Positions 10,172-22,446 of a stretch of 64,000 bases of DNA are shown piece by piece. Position 1 is the first letter of the stretch. Every line of letters starts with the position of its first letter. Source of the DNA: Nymphaea colorata (taxonomy: Eukaryota; Streptophyta; Magnoliopsida; Nymphaeales; Nymphaeaceae). Below the pieces are notes generated by a model that was given only the letters and a program-made list of their open reading frames with translations, searched no databases and was not told the DNA's origin. The DNA lies in NCBI RefSeq assembly GCF_008831285.2, contig NC_045140.1:8616505-8680504 (forward strand), given 5' to 3'. The translations under genes were made by a program, and so were the position numbers.

Positions 10172-11729
10172 ATGACACCATACCAAGTAGTAAAAATGTT
10201 CAAAATAGATAGTGAGACTCAAGATACTCTTGAAAACACAAATAATGACTATGATCGTGATAGGAATGCAAGTTGTGATGACACTGATCGTGATGATGCT
10301 CATCATGTACTCACACTTTTGTGTAAGGAATTTGAAATGGGGGAGCTTTTTGAATGTAGGGAAGAGTTTAGAAGGCATTTGTGCAAATATGCTCTTGACT
10401 GGCGATGTGATCTACAAAATAAACATAATGAATGATCCAACACGAATTATTGCAAACTGTAAGCCTATTCCTAGGAGAAATCATGTTCATGTTTGTAAAG
10501 ACGGACGTTCATTTGAAGTAATAAAAAAAAAAATGGGTAAGGCACACATGTTATCTTGTGTCATGTAATCACATGATTTCTGAAGAATTTATTGCTGAAC
10601 TTTTTTTTAGATCAAGTTAGACAAGAGAATGATGTAAAGGTCAAATATATGATCAATGAGCTCTAATCTAAACATGGTGTTGAAGTGCAATATATGAAAA
10701 CATGGAGAGTATGACTTCAAGCATTGACTCAGGTTTTATATGATTATGATGAATCTTTCAAATGGGTGCCAAATTTTTGTAGAGCTGTATATGAAACCAA
10801 TCCAAATAGTTTCATCACATGGAGCAAAATTGAGACAAATAACCGATTCAAGAATATGTTTGTGTTTTATGGAGGAAGCGTTCAGGGATACAAAGATGCT
10901 CTATGAAAGTTGATTTATGTAGATAGATGCTTCTTATCTGAAAAATATAGGGATCAACTGCTAGTGGTTGTTGCTCAAGATAGAAATGGAGGAAGCTTTC
11001 CATTGGCATATGGTGTAGTGGGGGCAGACACACGTGAAAGTTGGATATGGTTTTTAGACTTTTAGACGTAGCATGGCAAATAAATAACGAAGACACTATT
11101 ATTATGAGCTATCGTCAAAAGGGTTTGTTGTCTGCTGTAGATGAAGTTCTTCTACTTGTACAACAAAGGTATTATTTTGTTAGTTTTTTATTTGTATAAC
11201 AAATTGTTACAGTAGGTGTTGAGTATTTTAAAATTATTATTTATTTGCATAGATGTTTGGCTTGTATTGACAACTAACGAAGGAACTCTACGTATAGGTT
11301 TGGTGTCATTCATTTGTTCAGAAATTTTAAAAGTGAATTTCTTGGTGTTCAACTACATAAACTTTTTAAAGTTGCAGCAAATACCTCAGAAAAGGTAGCA
11401 CATGATCAAAGAATGGATAATATAAAAAAAAACAATGTTCATGCGTGGATTTGGTTGGATGGTATAGAAAGACATTTTTTAGCAAGGTTGACTGTACTGA
11501 TGTTAATACTGATAATGTCAGTGAATCTTTCAATAACGTGATGAGAAAATATAGATCACTTCCACTGGTTGAAATGATAGATCGAATTAGGGTATACCAC
11601 ATGATGATGTTGGCGAGAAGGATATCAAAAGCAAGTACTTGGGAAGGTAAAGTTGTGTCAAAAGTAAAAGCAAAATTAGTGAGTGACATGATCGTTGGTG
11701 GAACTATGTTATGTTATACTGCTGGTTGA
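10172..11729 (+). pseudogene. Mutator-like (MULE) transposase pseudogene
   Basis: Collinear fragments of a MuDR-type transposase run through this region in changing frames. The N-terminal part resembles the plant MuDR domain (GELFECREEFRRHLCKYAL, near 10342-10398), followed by an NPNSFITW block (10800-10823). The MULE catalytic domain shows GSVQGYKDAL, a KYRDQLLVVVAQDRNGGSFP block (about 10940-11000) and ESWIWFL (about 11037). Past a probable intron (donor near 11169, acceptor near 11298) come VIHLFRNFKSEF and VSESFNNVMRKYRSLPLVEM (about 11518-11577). Premature stops interrupt it, including TAA near 10663 and TGA near 10903, and frames shift at least twice. The SWIM zinc-knuckle end was not found, nor terminal inverted repeats. 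In an intact element the product excises and inserts the MULE in the nucleus; this copy cannot encode one. Confidence 0.88.
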
Positions 11730-14402
11730 CAATTGTTAATTTTATCATTTTTTAATGAGTATTGACTTAAATAGCTATTTTCTTTTGAATTAATATTGTA
11801 TCATTATGTGAGATGATAATGTCTTTCACTTTTGCTATGCATAATTGTGCTAATGCTAGTTTTTATTTGCCAGTTGTGATTAGTAGCTCAAATACAATGA
11901 CATGCCACACAAAATTACCTATACGTAAGGCAAGCTAATCAACAAGTGGAAGGCAAGGTTGATCTTATGGCACCCAAGCCTTGCAGCCCTAACACTATAA
12001 GTATGAAACGGAAATGGTTTTTTGGAGCAAGGCTTTGTGATCAAGAAAAACAACAATAAATATGAAGAGTTTTTTGGAGCAAAACTATAAATAAAATGTT
12101 TTTTTAGGAGATCGCATTGTAAATTATTTCGGTTGAGTAGTAGAATCTATTATTCTTTTGTGAGTTTGCATTGTAAACTTGATTTTTTGAGTGAGATTAA
12201 GATACATCATATTATTTTTTTGGAAGTTTACAAATGTGATTTTTTTGTTTTTTTTTTAGAAAAGTCTAAACAAGTTGCAACTTCTCAAATACAATTGCAC
12301 AATTATGGAGATATGGAATGTCGTCAACGTGATCCATTTTTTTTTTCTCTTTAGTTTTTTCCAAAACTTGGACTTAAAAAATGGGAATAGTAATATGAAT
12401 AGAGATGGACTTTAGATTAGAATCTATGAACATGTAATTCGTGAGAAGAACTGACCGCACTTGAGTTAGAGCCTTGCCATGCTTACTTGAAAAAATGTTA
12501 AAGTGGTTTTCAATTAAAGAGCTTTATACTGACTATAGGATTAACCATAGGCATGTCTACATCTCATCCCAAGAGAAAGGTTTCTGTTGTAAAAAAGTGT
12601 GAAAGAAGAAATTACATATGACATCTTTCATGGATCCTCTCAAAAAAGTCTTCATTATCTAAAAAAATGGAATTGCAGAAAATGAATTACCAAAGCAGAG
12701 AGGCCCTCTAATGCACTCATATACTAGAACAATGTGTTGAATACTGCGCAAGAAAGACACTACAAAATGGCCATTGGGTGTGAGTTCTCAATTCATGTAA
12801 TGTTAAGATGTATGTTCGTGAAGCAATGCTGGTAAAAATTTCAAATGTTGAAGGCATAATAAATTGCAGAGATCGATCTTTTTTGTACATGATATAGGTG
12901 TTGGTTGGAAAAAAGAAAACCACTTTTGTTCATCTGGCTTCTATCACTTTCCTCTTCCTTCCTTTTAGCAAGGTATTCTCGTCGTTCAAATAAAAAAGCC
13001 ACCGTCCGTCTGTCTCTGTGAGTATGAGTGGTCATTTGTGAGTATTGGCTAAAAGATAAGTGCCTCATTGTCAGACATCAAAACTTGAGGACTGATTTGT
13101 TATAGGTGCAATACATGAGTGCCCATTTGTAATTTTTTCAAAAAATAACATCTACAAGAAAAGTAATTGTGTACTCAATTTCAGCATTTATGTGATCTTA
13201 TTTACCAGCTAAGAATATTGTCTCATATTATATGTTCATGAAAATCATAACTTGGCAAGTGGGCGTTTTGGCCCTCCATGTTAAGGAGAAAAATAAACAA
13301 AACCCACATCTTAAGTTGATGAACTTATAAGACTAGTCTTCATTGGCAGTTCCTGTATTGTATAACCTGAGAACAAGGGCTAAATATCACTTGTACTTCT
13401 TATTTTACTATCACTTGTACTTCTTATTTTACAATATAGAAGAGTCTGAAATGAAACAGATGTATCCGTAGCTTCTGAAAAATGTTATAGCTCACTATCA
13501 AAAGCACTTACAGGTAAACATAAAACAACTTTCCTTTGCTAAATTCATGTACATGCGTGTGATTGCTTTTCAGAGCATACTCCCCAAAAGAAATAATAGC
13601 ACATGTGATATTATATGTCTATTTCCTTTTTGATGAGCTAGAGAAGTATTTTATCGTGCCACCAACCTGAGAATGGAAGCTCCTACCCTTACCCCTAAGG
13701 CAATAAGTCTGCCTTTAGTGCTTTAGGATACTGCCCCTAGTGCCCTTTTAACTTATGCATTGATGACCTCTTTTATAGCACAGGAGGATGATCCTCTTGA
13801 TGCTCAAAAATCAGAGATTGGTTGCCTACCAGCCACTGCATCAAAGCCCTCGTGATCTATATTAACTTCTTTCAATTATAACAACCCAAACAACTTTTAA
13901 ATATTTAAGAAGTTGCTCAATTTTTTGGATAATATATATATATATATATATTCTTTTTTAGAAAACCTACTTAATAATTTCTCACAACTGGTTGCCGAAC
14001 CATTGAATTGGCTGATTTATTGAATCTTAATCTAATTTCATGTGCATATACATGCGACGCCTGACTTGTTCTCTCGCTTGTCTTCTACTGTAAAAAAGAA
14101 AGGGAAAAAAGTCATTGTGCTACTAAACAAGACAATAAAAACGTTTCAGTGAAATACTAGTCGAGGGAAACGATAATTATTTGATGAGATCAATAACCAT
14201 ATGAACGGTGAAATGTAATTAAAAACTACCATAAATGCCAGATACTTTCAGAAAGGTTTAAATGTGTACAATAAAAATGGATTCTACATGTACTAGGATA
14301 TGAACATTATCGATACCTATGGGGACAATGCAATTAAAGATTCCGGAAATTGAACTCCTGCTAGGCTGTCGACCTTTATTTTCAAAAGTCTTTAATACAT
14401 AC

Positions 14403-14478
14403 AATAAAAAATGGATCTCAATTGAAGTATGAACATTGAATAATAAAAAATGGATCTCAATTGAAGTATGAACATTGT
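14403..14478. repeat. Two-unit tandem repeat of about 37 bp
   Basis: AATAAAAAATGGATCTCAAT and the following GAAGTATGAACATTG occur twice in direct succession with almost no differences. Confidence 0.85.
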
Positions 14479-15119
14479 AAGAAATTCAACGTAAAAATGG
14501 ACTTTATTTTCCTGGCAGTGCATTTTTAATATATCGGTCTGCTGAATCGGTGTGAATGTCAAAAATATGAAAAAGTCATATAAATAAACGAGAAAATGTC
14601 TAAAAGAAATTTAAAATGAGAAAAAAATTGTTGTGAATATTTTAAATAATAGTTAAAAGTTGACAAAATGGCGGCCTTGAATTGGCAAGGAATGGAATTT
14701 GTAGTAACGCCGAGTTAATCTGAACCAACAAACCAAGCTGATTCTTACAACTTTGATTCTATAGCAATTTAACTTTTCCCTCGAGAAAAGGAAGTGGAGG
14801 TGAGAAAACTGTAGGTTTCGATTTCCATATTCGCATTTTTCTCTCAACTCGTGTATTAAAAAGTCGGATCAGTCAGATTTAATAAATGACATCTAAGTGA
14901 ATTTGGATCCAAATAAATATTCGATAGCATTCAGATTCAAATTCAAATTTAGATTTAGCTTTAAGTAAACATTTGATTGTTAACATATTGTAATGCGGTT
15001 CCGATTGAAATTAAAAATGAACTTTGGATTTGATTGTCAATTTAAAAATCAGATTCATGTCGCATTCAATTTATGAATTCAGATTCAGATGTGATATACG
15101 TTTCTTCGTTTGTACTGAT

Positions 15120-15480
15120 AAATTGGATATAGTAACGAGTGAGTGCATTTTATCTTCCTACCATTATTTCATTATTATTTTATTTCCTAAATTATGTTGT
15201 CTTTATGAACCATTACTATGCAATTTATAAATTTGACTTCTTATAAACTAAAAAAATTCAAAATATCGTATACGTGAATACCTGATAAATTACATAAATT
15301 GGATATAGTAACGAGTGAGTGCATTTTATCGGAATCCGGTCCTTCGATATTTCTACCATTATTTTATTATTATTTTCTTGATTTCTATGCTAAACTCAAA
15401 GTATATTGTCTTTATGAAACATTACTATGCAATATATAAATTTGAATTTTTATAAACTAAAAAAACTCAAAATATCGTAT
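15120..15480. repeat. Diverged tandem duplication, units about 150 and 185 bp
   Basis: The segment beginning AAATTGGATATAGTAACGAG near 15120 is repeated from about 15296. Both copies continue through TACCATTATTT, a TTGTCTTTATGAA block and AAAATATCGTA in the same order. The second copy carries extra bases (TCGGAATCCGGTCCTTCGAT). Confidence 0.85.
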
Positions 15481-16624
15481 TTCTCCTGTCCCATTTCGAA
15501 AATTGAATCTGCTCATGTATTATTGTGCAGCTCCCTCTCTTTCTCCAAACACTTTTATTTATTACAAATAAAAAAACATAATTTGACAAGTTCAACTTAA
15601 TGTTAAGTTTCGTAACATTTTTTTGAAAAGAAAAATGAGAAAGATAAAAGCGTGAAGCTGCACGGAACTTTTATTGCTTCTTCTATGGAGAAGAGCATGA
15701 TTGTGCTGCAAACAATGGGGAAGAAGTGCCCCCTCTCATGACATGAACAGACATTCTTTCTTTCACCAAGGAGATCCCCGTGACCCTCTTTTCTCGTGTG
15801 GGCCCTCATCCCCTGCATGTGGGTCCCACCACATGATGGTCACGTTTGACGACAATGATGATCATCGATAGCGCGACGTATGGATCATTATTGGAGCAGT
15901 ATTTTTTTCCAATTTTTTTTTTTAATTTTATTACCAACCCCTAACGCGGATATAGGTCGACGTGTTACCTGTTCGTATCGGTTACGCGTTCCTGTCATTA
16001 TTAAAATAAAAATTATTGTTGTTGTTTTTAATAATTTTTTTTAAAATAAAAGATTATACTATTGAAATTTGGTAAAAATAACCATTCAGTATAAGCACCT
16101 ACATGTTTATAAATAAATTGACATTTTGCTTATTAAATTACTACATCGTTGAACAAAAAAGTTAAGTCTTAAAAGGCAAGGTTGTTGGGATCGATAAAAG
16201 TCGATATCCAGTTTAGATTTCTGATTAATGCGAATTATTTAACTCTAGATAATTGTATTTGTAGCAGTGAAGGAGCACATCTAGCTTAGCTAGGCATTGA
16301 CTTGTTTCTTATACCGATCTTTGAATGTGTAATAATTAACCTCTAAATATGAATTTCAAATATGGCAATTCATCGGAAAAAAAGGAATTTTTAGATACAG
16401 AAATTGAAAGTGGCTACAGGATACACCTCAAGTAGTTTACTTTTAAAAACCCTAAATTTTTAATATATTTAACATTTAAGAATTAGCCAAGCGAATAAAC
16501 AAAATTTCTTTTTCTTTTGCAATTAAAGGTGCACTTGAAAAATAAAAATATTAATATAGAGTTTCATGAATATACACCTCCTTTTGAAATACTGTGTTAT
16601 AGTGTTTCATGAATGTATTGAGGT

Positions 16625-16805
16625 AGACCTGCTGGGGCCTTAACCCCACCTCAAAAAAGTTTTTTTTTAAGTTATATCTAAATTTTAGAAAATTTCATTT
16701 GTTTTATATAAAAATTTTAAAAAATGATTTTTGTCTCAAGTCAAAATTTAGAAACTTTAATTCGGCCTCCATCATAAAAAGTTTCTGGCTCTGCCCTTGG
16801 TGAGC
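16625..16805 (-). repeat. Interspersed repeat related to 35245-35450
   Basis: Read on the minus strand, this segment begins GGCAGAGCCAGAAACTTTTT and continues with an AATTAAAGTTTCTAAATTTTGAC block. The plus-strand segment at 35245-35450 has the same order (GAGCAAAGCTAGAAATTTTT, then TTTTTAAATTTTGACACC). It is an unclassified non-coding repeat family with two diverged copies in this window. Confidence 0.6.
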
Positions 16806-16981
16806 CCCTATGATCGGTGTTATTAAGATCAGCTAAAGAATCAAATTGGCTAACCGGTTGTCAATCAACTAACTATATTTAAACAATTATGATTTTAGGA
16901 TTGAGCTTTTCTTATGCCTTCTAAATTTCTAATCACTAGAGGAGAAGCTTATGACCAAATGCTTGGCAAATAGTTCGAAGC

Positions 16982-17430
16982 TAGGGATGTCAACCAATCG
17001 GATTCAAATCACATTCTTCCTTAATTATATTCGTTTTTTTCGGATATTCACATATTTAGATTCAAATTCGAATAAAGAAAAGTCATATCCGAATCCAAAT
17101 CTGAAATCTAATTTTACAATGAGAACTCCGATCTGAATTCGATCTTTATATTTATACTTGTATCCGAATCTGAATTTTGAGCCGAATTTTACTAATTTTC
17201 AAAATTTAATAGCACTAGATACAGGGTATTTGTTTAAAAATAAATCTGATCCAAATCTGTATACAAATTCGATCGAATATTTATGTATATCTGAATCCGA
17301 ATCCGATCAGATGTCATTTATTAAATCTGGTCTGATTTTTTAATCGGATATTAAACTTTTTTCCATATTTGATTTTTTCGGATTGAATCGATCGGATATT
17401 CGATTCAAATCAGATATATTGACATCCCTA
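16982..17430. mobile_element. hAT-type MITE, 449 bp
   Basis: The element starts TAGGGATGTCAA and ends TTGACATCCCTA, a perfect 12-bp inverted repeat that continues imperfectly for about 30 bases. The 8 bp on each side, TTCGAAGC (16974-16981) and CTTGAAGC (17431-17438), agree at six positions, fitting an aged 8-bp hAT target duplication. The interior is non-coding and built from degenerate direct and inverted words around TCCGAATC. Confidence 0.8.
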
Positions 17431-17438
17431 CTTGAAGC

Positions 17439-20400
17439 TACCCCTTATGTTTAAAGTCCTGGATTGCATCAGCGTGAGCGGTGGAAGCACTGTGCTCTTT
17501 AACTTAAGCATAAATCAAAGTAAAAGCATACCTCCTCGATTGCCCACCCTTACCAATACTTGTTAATAGTTATTTAAATAAACTCCTACTGATTATGCAC
17601 ACACATACAATTTAAAAATAAAAAATCATGAGTCAGAAAAGCTGATATAATGTGGTGATTTGGTATACCGTGAGCGCATGACTCATGAGGTCTACATTTG
17701 CTACCCACAGACATTTGAGATGACGTCGTCCTTCCACCTATATTGCACTATGCGCCATAAATGCCCGAAATTGGCTGTTAGTATGAATGCTTGTGCAGAT
17801 TAATGGAGGCATTGGCTTACAAAGAGAGACACACTTGATTTGTACCGTCACAAGTCCCACATTGCTGTCAGCTTGATTTTGGCAGCAACCAAAGGCGCGG
17901 AGTTATGAGACCTCTCTCTTTCCTGGACAAGTCAATGCTACAATGTCCAATAGTTTTTACCACTTGCCAAACTCTTATCATTCAATAGTTTTCCATCAGT
18001 TGGGAAAAAAAAATGAAGCATTTTTTTAGTATCAATTCCTAACTTTTTCTCTTTTCATTTCTTGCAACCATTAATTTGGTGACACCCAAAGGCAACAGTA
18101 AGGGCTGCATATATATATATATATATATATGCATTGGCGGTAGCTGGCCCTATTGATCATTCTAAATGTACTTTTAAATATAACAATAAAGGGCACTTTT
18201 TCCCTTATTTTATTGAATATATCAACCGATACAAGGGCTGATACGGAGGACACGGAAAGATGCATAATGCATTCGGCACAGGACACCATCCGACGATGTT
18301 TGCTCGTAGCCGAGTGGGACAAACTGGACACTCCGTGACATATCACGTGGAGCGTACATTCTCCCCGCGTTCCACCGAAACGGGGGGACACGGAAAGATA
18401 CAGCCCACGGGACCCACAGGATGCACCGGGGGAGTTCCGCAGTTCCTCTGAGTCCCGCGTTTCTATCGCGCGTAGTCCCAATTGGTTTTGGGGTGCGCCG
18501 GACAAATTAGCATGTCGATGGATCCAAGTGAACAACGGAAGCTCGATTCATTAAATGTAGGCTCGTGAGCAAGTTCGAGTCAACTTATTTGTTTAACCAG
18601 TTAAGCTTAAGTTCACGAGTGAACTCGTTCAAATAATCAAGTCAATTTGGATGCATTTTTAATGCATCTGTTTTTTAGATTACATACTCGAATTCGGATG
18701 TGAATGTTAAATTCATAATATATTTAAATCTAATTCGAATCTGATTTTTATATCCACAACCGAATCCAAACTGTGTAAGAAGAGTTAAATAGCCTATTTT
18801 GATGTTTATTATCTGACCAAATGCTTGTATTAAATGAAATCCAAATCCATATGGGCTTTGAAAACTAAATGTGATTCAATTTGTGAATTAGATATTAATT
18901 TTTTTTTAACCACATATCACTTAATTAAAGCAGTATGGTCTGATATACGATCCAAATCCAATCCATTGAATTCTCACCTAAGATAGGAGGCTCGAGGGGT
19001 CTTATAAGAAATCCAAGCTTGTTTAAATGGTAAGTCCTCTAAACCGCATTATGATATCATTAAGAACCAACATCTTCAACGCCTATGGACGTTGAACATA
19101 GCCAATTGAATTGGTCATATTGTGCTTATCATCATACTGGATGTTTGTTTAAAACCAAATTGAAATTAGAATCCAATCAGATATCCGTTTTGAAAACCAA
19201 ATCCACTAATTCAATTTCTTAATCAGATGCTAAGTTTTTTTTACCATATCCGACTTATTTAAAGCAGTCCAATCAAACATCTGATCTAATCCAAACCATT
19301 GGCATCCTTACAACGCTATCAAACACCTCTTAATTAAGAAATTTAATTGCTTGACTACATAAGTATGTCTTTAAAAATCTTCCTCCTTTGTTATTTTAAC
19401 CATAGCAAATTTATGTTGCCAAAGAATCAAACACCTCTTGCAAGGAAAATGTATTATAAGTTATGTGAATATTATTTCTTAAGGGGTGTTTGATTCACTT
19501 GGAATGCATTGGAATTCTGGAATCATTATTCTCATTTTTTAAAAATGAAATTTGTATTATGAAATAAAGAATTTTGATTCAGGAATTACAGGCGCCTTCT
19601 TGAGTCACAGTTCTAGAATTATGGTCCCCAACCTAAGGGGTGGAATTATGGTTCCAGAATTCTGAAAACTTTTTCATTTTCTTTGAGGCAAAAGGCATGA
19701 AAACCTTAATTCATGCATTCTAGAATTTTAAATCTTTTTTGGTCAAACAAGTTATTTTTAACTCTAGAATCAAAATTCCATACTATCAAACTCAAAGGAA
19801 AATTGGAATTAGAATGTCATTTCAATTTCATGTTGAGATGATGGAAATTTGATGCTGGAATTTTGATTTCCGAATCAAAATTCTAGTCCACCAAACGCCC
19901 CTTAAAAGAAAAATAATTGCTAACACCAGGATTGGAGGCAGCGATTCATCAACCAAATTTGATCTTGCCCCTTTCTTTTGCTTTTTTTATATGGCATAAA
20001 AATACTATTTCCAATTGTATGAATTAGTTACAAAATTTCCTTAGTAAATTTGATTTTTTTTTTTGAGAGAATAAAGGGTATAAACTCGAAATACTCCTCT
20101 TACTTTGAAAGAATAAATTTGTTTGTAATGCGCTTAAGTCCCGAAACAGCTTTGGATCAGGTAAACTCTATTGCTGACTTTACAGATCACATTTTAAAGT
20201 TAAGAACTTGGCGTCGAACTTTTGAAAAAAATTCACAAAGAACCGCTTATCTTCTCACAAAAAAGATTCGTTTTTCGATATAAAATAACAAAACACCCTT
20301 TTTGCAAACAAAAACATCTTTGATCAGCCAAGGAAGGAGGGGGGGGGGGGGGGGGTTCTTTGTAAGTAGTAGTTTGTCATTTTAAAGTTAAAAATTAAGG

Positions 20401-21669
20401 TCTTTTGTCGGTAAGCCGCTGTTCGAAAATTTTCCTTAAAAGTTCAATGTACGTTTGTTAGTTTTTAAATGTTGAGTTGCAGTTTGATATTCATTTAAAT
20501 GTAAGACACCTTTTTGTAATATTTTAATTATAAAAATCACAACACTAGAAGTGGAGTAGGAGAGAGGGATTAGGTTACAATCTAACCTCCCCACACCGTC
20601 CATACTTGGAACGGTTACCAGAACACATTAATTGGAAATTGAAAAAAAATGAAAACAGAAGGAAAAAAAAAGTATGGAGGAGAGATCACTTTACTACGTA
20701 TAGCCCATTTTCAAGAAACATTTAACTTCTATCATCAAATCAAGTCCAAGAAAATGTGAAATGGCTAAGCAAAGGAAGGGTGTCCAGCAAAGAGTCGCTT
20801 GTATCCATTCGCATCTATGAAATGATTTAAACAAAAAAGAGCTTGCGGATTTATTGTCTCTACCGCTATGAATTGGTTACGTTAATGAGAGACGTGGAGT
20901 TGTCAATTTCTATCCATAAAACTATTAAACTAAAGAGAGCTGCAGCTTTTTTCAATCTCTGCAAACAACGAGATACTTCTTGAGAAAATCTTTTCCTTTT
21001 CTCAGTAACATGGTCGGTTCATGCACGAACTAAAATCCAATTTTGTTCTTTCGTGCCCAACGATTCCAGTTCCATCTCAATAAGGCATATCAATAATTGG
21101 CCGTCGAGTAGAGAGTGAACACGTCAACGGCAGCTCAGGATAGGGATGATCAATAAAGCAAAAATAAAAAATAAAAAAAATTCAATCGACGAAATCAACA
21201 CATGTGCCGAAGAAAGAGAGAAAATTTTTTTAAAATCTAAAGAGACAGAGAGAGAGAGATTGATGATGGTAAGAGAAGAACAGAGATTTCGAGTAAAACT
21301 TGTAGAGATTGATGATGGGAGTTGCTAATAGTAAAATGGAAAGTTGATCATTATGTTTCAGAAACCAGAAACAAAGAACAGTTTTCCAACAAAACTTGTC
21401 AATCTGAACACCGAACAATCAAATTTTCTCTACACCAATTTGCTCGCCTTGGCACCATCGCCATCTATACAGTGCCAGAGGAAGACGGCTAGGCAGAAGA
21501 CGTATACATCTACCACCATTCGTTCATGTCGACTGAAAGCGACTGGTCTAAAAAAGGTGAAGGTGGAAAAGAAAAAGAGCCAAAAAAGAGAAGAGGAAGA
21601 AGAAGAAGCAGCTCGCAGTGGATGGAGGGCGTAGACTTGACCAATGAAGAGGCGCCACACGCTGGAGAC
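17439..21669. other. Non-coding region with repeats; no supported gene
   Basis: The region holds diverged CGAATCCGAATC-type repeat DNA (18535-19320), including two related copies near 18840-18985 and 19170-19320. It also has a GC-richer patch at 18230-18500, a MITE candidate (19479-19905) and a run of 17 G (20339-20355). Open frames at 18071-18535 and 20050-20283 have no recognised domain. Confidence 0.55.
19479..19905. mobile_element. MITE candidate flanked by TTAA
   Basis: The left end reads TTAAGGGGTGTTTGATTCAC. The right end reversed reads TTAAGGGGCGTTTGGTGGAC. The inverted repeat is thus about 20 bp with a few mismatches. The interior repeats AATTCTGGAAT and AATTCTAGAAT words in both orientations and has no coding frame. 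TTAA at both ends is palindromic, so the duplication could be TA, a 3-base TWA or the full TTAA, and the superfamily stays open. Confidence 0.6.
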
Positions 21670-22446
21670 TCAGAAGATATCGAGGATCTCGAGGATGAAG
21701 ACGTTGCAGCGAGGGCAGGAGCCTCTGTTCACCCACAGCTCGCGGGAGCAATCCCTGCAAAAGGTGTGGCCGCAGGGGATGAAGGCCGCTCCCTTCTGCC
21801 GCACCATGCACACGCAGCAACTGTGCCCCTCGCCCCCCTTCTCGCCGGCGCTGTCTCTGTCGCCTTCGCCGTCGCCGGCGTGGTCCTTGCCGCCGCTGGC
21901 CACCCACTCTCTCAGCATCGCCGCCGCCAGAGAGCTCGCTGGCCCCATCACCACCTCCCCTTCTGACGCCTCCAGCAAGGCCATCAACGTCATCCTCATT
22001 GGCTCCGAGCCGTCCCCGACCGCCGGGCCCACGTCGGGGTCCTCCCTCTCCGTCTCCGCCGCTAATGCCGTTGCCAGGCTCACGCTTGTCCGCTGAACCG
22101 TCTCCGCCCGCGGCCGAGCCTCCGGTGACGCCGCTGTCTCAGCCTCGTCTGCCGCCGGCCGGCCGGTGGGAATGTGGCAGGGGATCGCCGAGGCGCGCAG
22201 GAACCCGAGGCATTGGACGAATGACTTCCACCCGAGGCGGTGACCGTTGGGCGACCCGTCGCTGTCGAAGACGTCCATGAGGCTGCGGCCGTGGTGGCTT
22301 CGGGCGTCGTCGATCTTGAGGACGGAGCCGAGCGTCCGGCGTTCGCGGGCAGGGTCGTCGTCCGGCAGCCGGAGGAAGTCGCGTAAATTGAACGTCTGGA
22401 GAACGGCCATCTGGTCTACAAGCGTCGATCTTCTCCTCTTTTGCAT
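21670..22446 (-). CDS. RING-finger (C3HC4) protein, probable E3 ubiquitin ligase, intronless
   Basis: A single 258-residue frame with no introns. The C-terminus is a C3HC4 RING (about residues 207-249): C-x2-C in SCCVCMVRQKG, then IPCGHTFCRDCSRELW and SCPRC, with all eight zinc ligands present. RING domains recruit an E2 enzyme and direct ubiquitin to a substrate. The protein ends in FILEILDIF straight after the RING, a tail I associate with a plant-only family of small RING proteins of unknown substrate. The N-terminal half (TLVDQMAVLQ, then SLMDVFD and GWKSFVQCLGFLRAS) and a middle MTLMALLE motif also fit that family, so the gene looks full length. The first ATG (22444-22446) is used; Met13 is an alternative start. 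The coding region is strongly GC-rich in an otherwise AT-rich window, and no other intact host gene is nearby. On the minus strand TATAAAAAGG lies only about 25-35 bases upstream of the ATG, so a start site farther away is likelier. The family call is sure; the substrate is unknown. Confidence 0.92.
   Translation of the reverse strand: MQKRRRSTLVDQMAVLQTFNLRDFLRLPDDDPARERRTLGSVLKIDDARSHHGRSLMDVFDSDGSPNGHRLGWKSFVQCLGFLRASAIPCHIPTGRPAADEAETAASPEARPRAETVQRTSVSLATALAAETEREDPDVGPAVGDGSEPMRMTLMALLEASEGEVVMGPASSLAAAMLREWVASGGKDHAGDGEGDRDSAGEKGGEGHSCCVCMVRQKGAAFIPCGHTFCRDCSRELWVNRGSCPRCNVFILEILDIF

Larger units (their letters stand above)
11730..16973. other. Long AT-rich region without genes, holding small repeats
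   Basis: No frame here has a recognisable domain. The region contains a duplicated 36-base segment (14403-14478), a tandem duplication (15120-15480), a short (TA)n at 13930-13951, and scattered degenerate AATTCGGATTCAAAT-like words near 14860-15070 related to the MITE at 16982. Confidence 0.6.

Noticed and set aside
10016-10378. Minus-strand frame of 120 codons with repeated Tyr-Ile
   Set aside because: Most of it translates the (TA)n microsatellite and the reverse side of the Mutator remnant.
18071-18535. Minus-strand frame of 154 codons in a GC-richer patch
   Set aside because: No recognisable domain, it includes a translated (TA)n tract, and composition alone explains the lack of stops.
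20339-20355. A run of 17 G as a possible G-quadruplex
   Set aside because: A single homopolymer run is a common sequencing or slippage product; no regular G-tract spacing or neighbouring gene supports a role.
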